This document shows positions 16,185 to 24,312 of a stretch of 64,000 nucleotides of DNA, one piece after another. Made by a program: the position numbers and the translations under genes. The first letter of the stretch is position 1; each line of letters begins with the position of its first letter. The notes below the pieces were generated by a model that was given only the letters and a program-made list of their open reading frames with translations, did not search any database and was not told the DNA's origin. Source of the stretch: an uncultured Christensenella sp. (GTDB lineage: Bacteria; Bacillota_A; Clostridia; Christensenellales; Borkfalkiaceae); contig CAJTTC010000004.1 of assembly GCA_910579295.1 (NCBI GenBank), positions 62,001-126,000 on the forward strand, in the 5' to 3' direction.

Positions 16185-17261
16185 TTAATCAAAGTAGCCC
16201 TTTGCGGCAAGCAATTCGGCAAGCAGAACAGCTCCGCCCGCCGCTCCGCGCAAAGTGTTGTGCGAAAAGCCGACGAATTTATAGTCGAACAAATTGTCCT
16301 CGCGCAGTCTGCCGGCGCACACAGCCATACCGTTTTCGGTGTTTCTGTCGAGCTTGGGTTGAGGTCTGTTGTCCTCTTCGAAATAGTGTATGAACTGTTT
16401 GGGAGCGGAGGGCAGACCGAGCTTTTGCGGCTCTCCAGAAAATTCCGCCCACGCCTTTAAAATTTCTTCCTTTGCGGGCTTGTTTTCAAAGCTGACAAAG
16501 CACGCCGCAGTGTGACCGTCGGATACGGGCACTCGCAGGCACTGCGCAGTAATTACGGGGGAGGAGGCGGGAACAATCTTGCCGCCCTTCAATTCGCCCC
16601 ATATTTTAAGCGGCTCTTTCTCGCTCTTTTCTTCCTCGCCGCCGATATAGGGAATAACGTTGTCGCAGATTTCGGGCATAGTATCGAATACCTTGCCCGC
16701 GCCCGAGATTGCCTGATAGGTCGTGACAGCCGCGCTCTTTATCCCGTACTTTTTCAGAGGGTGTAAGAGCGGTACGTACGATTGAAGCGAGCAATTGCTC
16801 TTGACCGCGATAAAGCCGCGCTTAGTTCCCAGACGCTTTCTCTGCGCGGGAATAATTTCAAGCTGGGCGGCGTTAACCTCGGGGATAATCATAGGCACGT
16901 CGTCCGTAAAGCGGTGAGCGGAATTGTTAGAAACAATGGGGCACTCCGATTTTGCGTAAGCTTCCTCTAACGCGCGTATTTCGTCCTTTTTCATATTTAC
17001 CGCGCAGAAGCAGAAGTCGACGGAAGAAGCTATTTGCTCCATATCCGCCGTTGCGTCCAGAACGGTTAAATCGGCAAGAGAGGCGGGCATAGGCGAGGGC
17101 ATAAGCCATCTTTTAACCGCTTCTCTGTACTTCTTTCCCGCAGAGTTCGCGCTCGCCGCAAGGCAAACGGGCTCGAACCAAGGGTGATTTGCGAGCAGGA
17201 GAGCAAACCTTTGCCCGACCATACCCGTCGCGCCGATAATTCCAACTTTATACTTTCTCAT
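16185..17261 (-). CDS. asd: Aspartate-semialdehyde dehydrogenase
   Basis: This enzyme reduces aspartyl phosphate to aspartate-semialdehyde with NADPH. The 358-residue protein has an N-terminal Rossmann motif GATGMVGQRFALLL, the catalytic Cys in KSNCSLQ and a His-bearing VPVSDGHTAA. The longer form and the SNCS(L) context resemble the archaeal/fungal-type branch also present in many Clostridia. Upstream GAGGAG lies about 11 nt before the ATG. It is the first gene after the lysine riboswitch, so lysine would shut off the whole asd-dapA-dapB unit. Confidence 0.94.
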   Translation of the reverse strand: MRKYKVGIIGATGMVGQRFALLLANHPWFEPVCLAASANSAGKKYREAVKRWLMPSPMPASLADLTVLDATADMEQIASSVDFCFCAVNMKKDEIRALEEAYAKSECPIVSNNSAHRFTDDVPMIIPEVNAAQLEIIPAQRKRLGTKRGFIAVKSNCSLQSYVPLLHPLKKYGIKSAAVTTYQAISGAGKVFDTMPEICDNVIPYIGGEEEKSEKEPLKIWGELKGGKIVPASSPVITAQCLRVPVSDGHTAACFVSFENKPAKEEILKAWAEFSGEPQKLGLPSAPKQFIHYFEEDNRPQPKLDRNTENGMAVCAGRLREDNLFDYKFVGFSHNTLRGAAGGAVLLAELLAAKGYFD

Positions 17262-17305
17262 AATATTATACTCCTCAAAGTCTGCGAAAGGTTATCTTTT
17301 GATTT

Positions 17306-17338
17306 ACAAAAAAAGCGCCGCGAAAGAAATCGCGCCGC
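17306..17338 (-). terminator. Riboswitch expression-platform terminator
   Basis: On the minus strand GCGGCGCGA pairs with TCGCGGCGC (one internal mismatch), followed by a run of seven U. It lies between the lysine aptamer and asd, where ligand binding would favour it. Confidence 0.8.
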
Positions 17339-17369
17339 ACAGACTTTTGTTTTAAGCAATCCGCCCGCA

Positions 17370-17540
17370 AAAAGCGCAACACTTTAATGTGTCAGTCACA
17401 CGGGTATTATCCCGTGAGCCCAGCCGCACGCAATGACTGAAAATGCGGCTTCGGCGGTGATGCCCTTTAACCGCAGGTGTGCAAAGCCGTCATTAAAGCT
17501 TAAACCCGCGGGTAATAATGCTCGCCCGCTCCTCTATTTT
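17370..17540 (-). ncRNA. Lysine riboswitch (L-box) aptamer
   Basis: Reading the minus strand, the leader opens with AUAGAGGAGCG and contains CACCGCCGAAGC, then GCGGCUGGGCUCACGGG, in the order found in lysine riboswitches (AGAGG, GCCGAAG, GGCUG elements and stacked helices). It starts at the predicted transcription start and runs into a terminator ahead of asd-dapA-dapB, whose product pathway leads to lysine. Identification is by motif and context; a covariance-model search would settle it. Confidence 0.88.
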
Positions 17541-17548
17541 GCATACTG

Positions 17549-17577
17549 ATAATAGCATACGGCGGGGTAAAAGTCAA
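17549..17577 (-). promoter_or_regulatory. Promoter of the asd-dapA-dapB operon
   Basis: On the minus strand TTGACT (17572-17577), 17-nt spacer, TATTAT (17549-17554). The expected start at about 17541 coincides with the 5' edge of the riboswitch. Confidence 0.85.
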
Positions 17578-17618
17578 AGAATTTTATATTCTTTTTTTCA
17601 ATCTTTAAAGCAAAACAA

Positions 17619-17647
17619 TTGAAATAATTTTTTATATGCTGTATAAT
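17619..17647 (+). promoter_or_regulatory. Promoter of the 17.7-kb membrane protein gene
   Basis: TTGAAA (17619-17624), 17-nt spacer, TATAAT (17642-17647); back-to-back with the lysine-operon promoter. Confidence 0.78.
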
Positions 17648-17730
17648 AGGTATGTTAAGGCGGTAAATTTTGCCGCGCTTGGTTAAAATACGCGCAGACG
17701 GTCGCGCTATGTTTAAAGGTGAAAATATAA

Positions 17731-18999
17731 ATGGCTGAATCTAAAGTTGCGTCGCTTATAGGAAACGAGCTTGCCGACGACTACGTACGCACCCATCTTC
17801 CCAAGGGGCGTTGGGCGGATACGTGGGATTTGTTCAAATCGAATTTCTTCAAGTTGGTTATAATAAACGTATTTACGCTGTTGTTCTTTGCTCCCGGAAT
17901 AGCCATAGTCTATTTCAAGGATATGATAATTACGCAGATGGGCACGGTGTATCCTTTATCGTCCAATCCGCTGTTTACCTATCCGCTTATGCCCAATATG
18001 CAGGGCTTGCAGGAGAGGATTTATCTTACCTGGGACTTGCGCTTCAACGCGCTTTTGATAGTGGCGGGCTTTATCGCCTCGATAGGTCTTGCGGGAGCTT
18101 GCTATTCGATTAAAAAGCTTATCAACACGCACGGTAAGTTCACTATAAAGGGCTATTTCCACGGCGTTAAGGTATGCTATTTCAACGTAGTGTTCCCCGT
18201 AACCGTGTTTATGCTGTTTATGTACGCCTCTCTCAGCATTTCGGACTGGTCGGCGGCGAAGATAGCTATGGGCGCTTCGAGTGGCGGTCCCGTAACGGCT
18301 GTCGTGTTTTCGATTATCGCCACCGTAATCGTCGGGATAATCGCAATGTGGGTACTTGCCGTGGGCATAAGCTATAAGGTTAAATTGAAGTATCTGTTCA
18401 AGAACTCGTTCGTACTTCTTTTCGGCACAATCATTCAGACTCTGTTTATGATAGGCTTCTCGCTTATCCCCGTGTGGCTGTTGCTTATCGGTACGCAGGT
18501 TACGCTGTTTATGTATCTTGCGTACATCATTTTCATCTTCTTCGGCTTCTCGTTCATAATTCTCTGCTGGCTTGCATATACTCAGTGGGTATTCGATTTG
18601 TATATTACCCCCGCGGTCAAGTCCGAGGAGGAGGCGAGAAAGGCTAAGCTCACGCCCAAACAGCTTGCCGCCGAAAAGGAAGAGAACGAAAAAGCTGTCG
18701 CCCGCGAAATTCTTGCGGCGGGCAAGAGCGAGCTCGTCGGCAGACCTATGCGCCCCATCGAGGGAGCAACGCAGGTCAAAGAGGTGGGCGCGGCGTACGG
18801 CAGAGCCGATATCGCGCGCGTCGCCGAGGACAGAAAGGCTATACGGGGCGAGGTTGACGCCTACGTTGAAGAGCACAAGAACGACGCCCGCTACGTAGAG
18901 TACGAAAAGCTCTTCGCAGAGCGTGAGAAGGCGCTCTCCACGTCCGATAAAAAGGGCAAAAAGAAGAAGCTCAACCGCAACAATTTACTTTCGAAATGA
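17731..18999 (+). CDS. Multi-pass membrane protein with charged tail (YesL/DUF624-like?)
   Basis: The 422-residue protein starts with a short cytoplasmic segment and WDLFKSNFFKLVIINVFTLL, a pattern like DUF624/YesL membrane proteins. About six membrane helices follow up to residue 295. The long, strongly charged cytoplasmic tail of about 130 residues ends in Lys-rich KKGKKKKLNRNN. No catalytic motif is seen. RBS AAAGGTG. A methyltransferase gene follows after 10 nt, so the two may be co-expressed. The family hint is weak. Confidence 0.55.
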   Translation: MAESKVASLIGNELADDYVRTHLPKGRWADTWDLFKSNFFKLVIINVFTLLFFAPGIAIVYFKDMIITQMGTVYPLSSNPLFTYPLMPNMQGLQERIYLTWDLRFNALLIVAGFIASIGLAGACYSIKKLINTHGKFTIKGYFHGVKVCYFNVVFPVTVFMLFMYASLSISDWSAAKIAMGASSGGPVTAVVFSIIATVIVGIIAMWVLAVGISYKVKLKYLFKNSFVLLFGTIIQTLFMIGFSLIPVWLLLIGTQVTLFMYLAYIIFIFFGFSFIILCWLAYTQWVFDLYITPAVKSEEEARKAKLTPKQLAAEKEENEKAVAREILAAGKSELVGRPMRPIEGATQVKEVGAAYGRADIARVAEDRKAIRGEVDAYVEEHKNDARYVEYEKLFAEREKALSTSDKKGKKKKLNRNNLLSK

Positions 19000-19009
19000 G
19001 GAGTAGACT

Positions 19010-19735
19010 ATGGCTGACTCCTACGCCGCTTTGGGCGCATGGTTCGAATATCTGAACGCAGACTGCGACTATTTAACATGGTCGCAGTATTTGTTAAATA
19101 AAATAAAAAAGGCGGGCGATTTTCAAAGCGGATTGGATATCGGTTGCGGCAACGGCTATTTTACGCGCGTGCTCAACAAGGCGGGTTACAGTGTGGACGG
19201 AGTGGATATTTCGCCCGCAATGCTGTCGGTTGCAAAACAAAAAGCGGCAAAAGAAGGCGTGCGCTGTGAATTTTTAGTCGGCGATATAACCAAACTGAAA
19301 GTGTGCGCTAAGGTAGACTTCTGCACGGCGGTCAACGATTGCATAAATTACGTGCCCAAGGATAAGCTTAAAAGCGCATTCACCCGCATATATGCCGCAA
19401 CTAACGCAAACGGCGCGTTCTTTTTCGATATCAGCAGCGAGAACAAACTGAGAAACGTTCTCGGTGAAAATCTCTTCGGAGAGGACGGCGACGGTATCAC
19501 GTATCTGTGGTTCAACAGTCAGACGGACGACGGCGTGATAATGGATCTGACGTTTTTCGTCAAGGGTAAAAACGGACTTTACGAGCGCTTCGACGAAAGA
19601 CACGTTCAGTACGCGCATACCGAAAGAGAAATTACGGACGCGCTGTATTCGGCGGGATTTGCACGGGTGGAAGCAGAGGGGCATCTCGGCGGGGATAAGA
19701 GCGAGCGCATTCAGTTCGCCGCGTTCAAGCGCTGA
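19010..19735 (+). CDS. Class I SAM-dependent methyltransferase
   Basis: The 241-residue protein has the SAM-binding motif I LDIGCGNGYFTRVL (about residues 43-56), acidic motif II VDGVDISPAML, and a post-motif FLVGDITKL. The fold is a single Rossmann-like methyltransferase domain of the UbiE/Methyltransf_25 type. The substrate cannot be told from sequence. A GAGG site precedes the ATG. It lies between the membrane protein gene and hslO in a tight co-directional run. Confidence 0.85.
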   Translation: MADSYAALGAWFEYLNADCDYLTWSQYLLNKIKKAGDFQSGLDIGCGNGYFTRVLNKAGYSVDGVDISPAMLSVAKQKAAKEGVRCEFLVGDITKLKVCAKVDFCTAVNDCINYVPKDKLKSAFTRIYAATNANGAFFFDISSENKLRNVLGENLFGEDGDGITYLWFNSQTDDGVIMDLTFFVKGKNGLYERFDERHVQYAHTEREITDALYSAGFARVEAEGHLGGDKSERIQFAAFKR

Positions 19736-19754
19736 TTGTACGGAGATAAAAAAT

Positions 19755-20576
19755 ATGGATAAAATAATACGCACGCTCATATGCAACGACCGTGTTTCGC
19801 TGACCGTTCTCCAAACAACGGAGCTTGTCAACGAGGCGATACGCATTCATAAGACTAACGTCGGCGCTTCCCGCATACTCGGGGGGCTTTTGACCTGCGG
19901 CGCGTATGTCGCTTCATCTTTAAAGGAGGAAAGCGGCGGTATTTCGATAACCGTAAAGGCTAAGGACGGCGACGGCGCGGCGTCCGTTTCCTCCGACAGT
20001 CAGTTAAACGTGCGCGGCTATGCCGACGGAAGTTGCGGGAGCACGTTAGTCGGCGGCTCTCTGACGGTCGTGCGGGAGGACGGATATTCAACACCCTTCA
20101 ACGGCACGTGCGAAATAGAATCGGATAATATTTCGGATATTCTTGAAACTTATTACGGGCAGAGCGAGCAAATTCCCACCGCCGCGGCGATATATACGGA
20201 GTTCGACGGCTCGGGCGCTTGCGTATGGGCGGGCGGCGTGGTAATGCAGCTTTTACCCGACGCTGACGAGCAGTCTATACAGACGGCGGGCGACTTATTC
20301 GAGAGATATAAAAACAGTGGTGCAAAGTCCCGTGCCGATGACGCGCGCAGGATTTACAAGAGCGTTTTTGCGTCCTTTGCAAGCGGCGACGTTACGGAAA
20401 TTTATCCGCAGTACAAGTGCAATTGCGCGCGCAAAATGCCGCAGGTACTTGCCTCGGTGGGGAAGGCGGAGCTCATTAAAATCTGCGAGGAGCAGGGCGA
20501 GGTCAGAGTGCACTGTCACTACTGCAACAGGGACTACATATACGATAAAGAGACGATAGAGGGCGCATTTAAGTGA
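19755..20576 (+). CDS. hslO: Redox-regulated chaperone Hsp33
   Basis: Hsp33 is a cytoplasmic holdase activated by oxidative unfolding. The 273-residue protein has the N-terminal core (GGLLTCGAYVASSLKEE) and the C-terminal zinc/redox switch KCNCARKM...VHCHYCNRDY, giving C-x-C and C-x-x-C separated by about 27 residues as in the family. The start is the ATG at 19755 behind GGAGA; an upstream in-frame reading enters the methyltransferase gene. Its stop overlaps the GTG start of the next gene. Confidence 0.92.
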   Translation: MDKIIRTLICNDRVSLTVLQTTELVNEAIRIHKTNVGASRILGGLLTCGAYVASSLKEESGGISITVKAKDGDGAASVSSDSQLNVRGYADGSCGSTLVGGSLTVVREDGYSTPFNGTCEIESDNISDILETYYGQSEQIPTAAAIYTEFDGSGACVWAGGVVMQLLPDADEQSIQTAGDLFERYKNSGAKSRADDARRIYKSVFASFASGDVTEIYPQYKCNCARKMPQVLASVGKAELIKICEEQGEVRVHCHYCNRDYIYDKETIEGAFK

Positions 20577-22243
20577 ACAAGACGGACGCAATAGATTTAA
20601 GCGCAGACAGGTTGATATCGATAGCGTCGGACAGTATCGACGCACACGACTATATATCCGCGCTGAAAATGTTAAACAAAAACGCCGTTCTCAACGGCAA
20701 CGACGAGGACTCCTATATGCTGTACGCCGAGGCGTTCGACGATATGGGACTGTACGAGAAGTGCATAAACGGTTGGTTCAAATATATCGACTATGCGGGC
20801 GAGGCGGCGGATTTAGCCGAAGCGTACGAGGGCATAGCCATAAGCTTTATGAATATGGGTATGGACAGCTTCGCCGCGTTTTACTATAATAAGCTGTTAA
20901 TGGAAACGGACAGCGAGCTGACCGCCGAAAACAGACAGGAGATAATCGACGCGTTTTTAAAGACGGAGAAGCCCGCGCTCAGATTTGCCTATCCGCCGCG
21001 CCTTGTCGACTATTCCGAGGTGTTGGAGAGCGGAATGGAGCTTATGCGCAAGAACGACTATGAAAGCGCGCTTGCCGAGTTCGAAAAGGTGGACGAGGGG
21101 AGCGATAAGTACCTCGCCGCCCGCAACTATATAGCAATGTGCAACGTAATCTGCGACCGCAACGACCAGGCGGAAGAGGAGTGCAACGCAATTTTACGGC
21201 GCGACCCGCAGAACATACAGGCGCTGTCCACGCTTGCCGCGGTTAAGAGCCTGCAACACAAGAGCGAGGAGGCGCGCGAGCTTGCCTACCGCCTTATCGC
21301 AATCGACCCCGAGGACGGTGAGGAGCTGTATAAAATAGCTACGGTTTGCTGTGAAAACGGGCTGCACGCTCAGGCTTACAACATTCTGTCGCGCCTTGAC
21401 GAGCGTTGCTGTTACGACAGCTCGTTGCTCTTTTTCAGGGCAATAGCGGCATTTAACAGCGGAATGACGGAGCGCAGCAGGGAGGCGTTCGACGAGCTTC
21501 TGACAATCTATCCCAACGCCGTCGCCGCCGATTATTGGCAGCGCGTAGCTGCGGAGGAGGGCGCAAAGCCTGTCGGGGAGCGGCGCACTCTCGACTATTT
21601 TTACCGTCTGCCCAAGGACGAGTGCGAGTCCAACATAGGCTTTCTGACGGCGTTCAACAGGCTTGCGGACAAGGAGGCACGCGTTCTGAGCGACGAGCTG
21701 GACATCGGCGGCGCAATACATTGGTGTCTGGACGAGGGCGACAGCGGAGCTTCGTACGAGCTCAAACTTTTAGGCGCGCTCAGCGCTGTAAAGGCGGGGC
21801 TTGACGATTTGGTGCGCGACATTCTTCTCGACGCGTTTTTGCAGGACGGAGTAAAGTTGGAGGTGCTCTCCGCGCTTGTTCAGCAAAACCGCGAGGGCGT
21901 GTACGGCGTAGTCGTGTGCAATCTCTATAAGCGCGTGACGTTAGTGCCGCTCGAATTGGGCAGAAACAAAAAAAAGACTTTCCTGCGCGCGTACGGGCTT
22001 GTGTTTTCGCGGTTCGCAATGTTGGAGAGCGAGTATCCGTTTATGCTCGCCGCCGCCGCTGAAAAGCTCTACGCTAAGTTAGCCGGGGAGGGCAGGCTCG
22101 ATGCGTGCCGCTCCGTTCCCGCGCTTGCCGCCGCCGTTTTCAAGTATTCGGAGGTAAAGGAAAGCGGGCTGAACGACGAACAGATATGCTCGTTCTTCGG
22201 CGCGGATATAAAAAAAGTAAATGATATTTTGGGGTGCGACTGA
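20573..22243 (+). CDS. Tetratricopeptide-repeat protein
   Basis: The 556-residue protein consists of helical repeats for most of its length, for example YESALAEFEKV near residue 163, the repeat near 214 (DPQNIQALSTLAAV) and DPEDGEELYKIATVC near 250. There is no signal peptide. A GTG start overlaps the hslO stop and the stop overlaps the next ATG, so it is coupled on both sides. TPR proteins are protein-binding scaffolds; the partner is unknown, although the coupled chaperone and HEAT-like gene are obvious candidates. Confidence 0.75.
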   Translation: MNKTDAIDLSADRLISIASDSIDAHDYISALKMLNKNAVLNGNDEDSYMLYAEAFDDMGLYEKCINGWFKYIDYAGEAADLAEAYEGIAISFMNMGMDSFAAFYYNKLLMETDSELTAENRQEIIDAFLKTEKPALRFAYPPRLVDYSEVLESGMELMRKNDYESALAEFEKVDEGSDKYLAARNYIAMCNVICDRNDQAEEECNAILRRDPQNIQALSTLAAVKSLQHKSEEARELAYRLIAIDPEDGEELYKIATVCCENGLHAQAYNILSRLDERCCYDSSLLFFRAIAAFNSGMTERSREAFDELLTIYPNAVAADYWQRVAAEEGAKPVGERRTLDYFYRLPKDECESNIGFLTAFNRLADKEARVLSDELDIGGAIHWCLDEGDSGASYELKLLGALSAVKAGLDDLVRDILLDAFLQDGVKLEVLSALVQQNREGVYGVVVCNLYKRVTLVPLELGRNKKKTFLRAYGLVFSRFAMLESEYPFMLAAAAEKLYAKLAGEGRLDACRSVPALAAAVFKYSEVKESGLNDEQICSFFGADIKKVNDILGCD

Positions 22244-23079
22244 TGAAACTGTACGACTTTGACGGAATGTTCGACGAAAAGTTGGCGGAGTACGTAAAGA
22301 AGAACGCCGACAAATACCGCGAGCGCGAGTGGGAGGACATAATACCCAAGATGTACGCGCGCTTCGGCGATACTCAGATAAAATCGCTCGGCAAATCGCC
22401 CAACCAATACTATGCCGAAATGGACGACGGTCAGCTCGTTGCGCAGTTGCGCGCCCACTTGAAGCAGGGCGTTGCGGTAAGCGAATTTTTATGCAACGCG
22501 ATAGAGAGCAGGAATATGACCGAGCTTCTTTTGCCGCTGTTGCACGGCACGGAAGACGAAACCGCCTACGCTCTCAACCTTATCGGCGCCGACAGAAAAG
22601 CCGTGCGCGAGCTTATGCGCCTTTTGATAGAGAGCAAGAGCGAGGACGTGCAGAACACTTGCGTGGACAACATAAAGGAGTACGCCGACGACGTGACGGA
22701 AGAGGCTCTCTCTTACTATGAAAAGGGCGTGGAGAGGGAGTATATGTTGGAGATACTGTCGCGTTGCGTGTTAAAGGACGACAGAATATTCGATATATTG
22801 ATAAAGGAATTCAGAGCGGACGCGGACAACGTGCCTATGCACGCAAGCTTTCTCGCGGCGTACGGCGACGAACGAGCGTTGCCCTATCTTCTCGATAAGA
22901 TAGACGAAGAGGGTATTTCTTTTGTGGAGTATCAGGAATTGAAGTACGCCGTAGAGAGCCTCGGCGGAAGCTATGAAAAGGAGCGGGATTTTTCAAACGA
23001 CCCTTACTATCAAGCGGTAAAGGCGCACAGCGCGGGCGAACTTGACATCTTCGGCGAGCTCCCCAAAAAACCGCAATAA
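22243..23079 (+). CDS. Helical-repeat protein (HEAT-like), unknown function
   Basis: The 278-residue acidic protein starts at the ATG overlapping the preceding TGA. The sequence is helical, with repeated units such as TELLLPLLHGTEDETAYALNLI, AVRELMRLLIESKSEDVQNT and AYGDERALPYLLDKIDEEG, which resemble HEAT/PBS-lyase repeats. No catalytic residues are recognised. It is the last gene of the membrane protein-methyltransferase-hslO-TPR run, and nothing resembling a strong terminator follows directly. Confidence 0.6.
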   Translation: MKLYDFDGMFDEKLAEYVKKNADKYREREWEDIIPKMYARFGDTQIKSLGKSPNQYYAEMDDGQLVAQLRAHLKQGVAVSEFLCNAIESRNMTELLLPLLHGTEDETAYALNLIGADRKAVRELMRLLIESKSEDVQNTCVDNIKEYADDVTEEALSYYEKGVEREYMLEILSRCVLKDDRIFDILIKEFRADADNVPMHASFLAAYGDERALPYLLDKIDEEGISFVEYQELKYAVESLGGSYEKERDFSNDPYYQAVKAHSAGELDIFGELPKKPQ

Positions 23080-23159
23080 AAGCTCCGCGAAGCGGCGTTC
23101 GGCGGGAGTCGGCGGGTGTAATCGCAACGTCGGTGTAAAAATAAAACTAAACCGTATAA

Positions 23160-23201
23160 ACCTCCGTTAAATGGCAATAACCGTTACGGAGGTATTTTTT
23201 T
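23160..23201 (+). promoter_or_regulatory. Hairpin that pairs the ribosome site of the first coat gene
   Basis: ACCTCCGT (23160-23167) is complementary to ACGGAGGT (23186-23193), which contains the ribosome site of the gene starting at 23202. Seven T residues follow the right arm. The same structure could act as a terminator/attenuator or hide the ribosome site. Confidence 0.6.
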
Positions 23202-23390
23202 ATGACTAAGCTTACGTCAAAAGAACTTACTATGATAACCGATGCCCTCACCTTCGAGGGGCTGATTTGCAAAAAGGCGCGCGCGTATTCCAAGTCGCTC
23301 ACCGACACCGACCTTTCCGAATGTATGACGCGCATTGCCGACGAGCACGAGAGAAGATACAACGAATTACTTGCGGTAATAGGAGGTTAA
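23202..23390 (+). CDS. Small spore-coat-associated protein
   Basis: This 62-residue helical protein begins MTKLTSKELTMITDALTFEG and is paired with a CotF-like gene 6 nt downstream. Short proteins of this form (two predicted helices, LTxKEL start, conserved acidic end) accompany CotF genes in Clostridia. There is no signal peptide. Its ribosome site ACGGAGG lies in a hairpin. The spore-coat role is inferred from the neighbour. Confidence 0.65.
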   Translation: MTKLTSKELTMITDALTFEGLICKKARAYSKSLTDTDLSECMTRIADEHERRYNELLAVIGG

Positions 23391-23396
23391 AGATAT

Positions 23397-23690
23397 ATGA
23401 AGTTGACAAAGAGCGATACTCAGTTGAACGAAAAAGACGCTATTTTGGATATGTTGGAGAGCGAAAAACAGCTTATGTCGTTTTACACGACGGCGCTGTT
23501 CGAGGGAAGCTCCAAGAGCATAAGGAAGGGCTTTTCAACCCATTTAAATTCAGTGGCGGAAAATCAGTACTGTCTGTACAATCAGATGTCGACCCGCGGC
23601 TACGTGGAACCGGCTCCCGCGCAGAAGCAGATGATCGATCAGACCTGCGACCAATTCAAAAAACAGCAAAAGCAATTAAAGGCTAATTAA
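23397..23690 (+). CDS. CotF-family spore coat protein
   Basis: The 97-residue protein matches the Coat F domain pattern. It has NEKDAILDMLESEKQLMSFY at the start, ENQYCLYNQMSTRGYVEP in the middle and a Lys/Gln-rich C-terminus. The fold is a four-helix ferritin-like bundle without metal ligands. It is expected in the outer coat of the endospore, made in the mother cell. Preceding AGGAGG lies in the end of the upstream gene. Confidence 0.82.
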   Translation: MKLTKSDTQLNEKDAILDMLESEKQLMSFYTTALFEGSSKSIRKGFSTHLNSVAENQYCLYNQMSTRGYVEPAPAQKQMIDQTCDQFKKQQKQLKAN

Positions 23691-23697
23691 AACCAAA

Positions 23698-23735
23698 CAA
23701 CCACGGGCGCAAAAATTTGCGCCCGCGGTTATTTG
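23698..23735 (+). terminator. Terminator after cotF-like gene
   Basis: The stem CGGGCGCAAA/TTTGCGCCCG (23704-23713 with 23716-23725), extended by AACC/GGTT, is followed by TTATTTGTTATT. A near-identical hairpin recurs at 24827-24850. Confidence 0.75.
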
Positions 23736-23740
23736 TTATT

Positions 23741-23871
23741 ATATCCCTCATTCGTCACTTCGTGACACCTTCCCCCTTAGATGCAAGGGGGAAGGCAAGA
23801 AAGCGCGCACAACCCCTCGGCTTCCCCCTTCCAAAGGGGGAAGCTCCGCGTAAGCGCAGATAGAGGGATAT
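23741..23871. repeat. MITE-like inverted-repeat element, 131 bp
   Basis: The ends ATATCCCTC and GAGGGATAT are perfect 9-bp inverted repeats. Internal nested repeats include CACTTCGTGA and TTCCCCCTT/AAGGGGGAA. There is no reading frame of note. This is the architecture of a non-autonomous miniature inverted-repeat element. No transposase in the window has matching ends. Confidence 0.7.
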
Positions 23872-23879
23872 TCATATTG

Positions 23880-24191
23880 TTAAGATTTCATTTGGTCAAT
23901 AATTGAGGAAATTATAGAAAGCTGTTCGCTGGTAAGCCCTCTTAGCTTATCATTAGTTGCTTTACTCTTTTTCGGGTCGTGATTGTCGAAGTCAAAATAC
24001 ACCGAGGGAGACACTCCAAGATAATCGCATATAGCAAAAAATTGCGTCATAGAGGGAAATAATCTTCCATTCTCAATCCCGTTTATATATCCTGGACTTT
24101 GTCCCAAAGTCAAGCTCATATCTCTTGCTGATACGCCTTTTTGACCGCGAAGTTCGGATAATCTATTTTGAAATAACTTCTCGACACTCAT
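23880..24191 (-). CDS. XRE-family regulator (SLOG pair 1)
   Basis: The 103-residue protein has an N-terminal Cro/C1-type helix-turn-helix (about 8-62; SARDMSLTLGQSPGYINGIE) and a short helical tail (LTSEQLSIISSIIDQM) likely for dimerisation. It diverges from the SLOG gene at 24313. The 121-bp gap contains a consensus promoter for that gene with a palindrome across its spacer, so this protein is the likely repressor. It is AT-rich and inserted between core genes. Confidence 0.85.
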   Translation of the reverse strand: MSVEKLFQNRLSELRGQKGVSARDMSLTLGQSPGYINGIENGRLFPSMTQFFAICDYLGVSPSVYFDFDNHDPKKSKATNDKLRGLTSEQLSIISSIIDQMKS

Positions 24192-24251
24192 AATCTGGTA
24201 TTATTATACTCTATACAAAGATTTAAAATGTCTATTTATAATATATAAGAT

Positions 24252-24280
24252 TTGACATATCTATTTAAAATAGATATAAT
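24252..24280 (+). promoter_or_regulatory. Perfect consensus promoter with embedded palindromic operator
   Basis: TTGACA (24252-24257), exactly 17 nt, TATAAT (24275-24280). A perfect palindrome with 10-bp arms ATATCTATTT and AAATAGATAT around a central A occupies 24257-24277, covering the spacer and touching both boxes. A half site TCTATTTA lies further toward the XRE gene. It should be a strong promoter fully blocked by a bound repressor. Confidence 0.8.
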
Positions 24281-24312
24281 TACGTTAGTACATAATTTAA
24301 AAGGATATTTTA

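Noticed and set aside
19659..19754. Longer hslO start inside the methyltransferase gene
   Set aside because: The extension is shadow sequence; the ATG at 19755 has GGAGA and begins with the conserved Hsp33 N-terminus.
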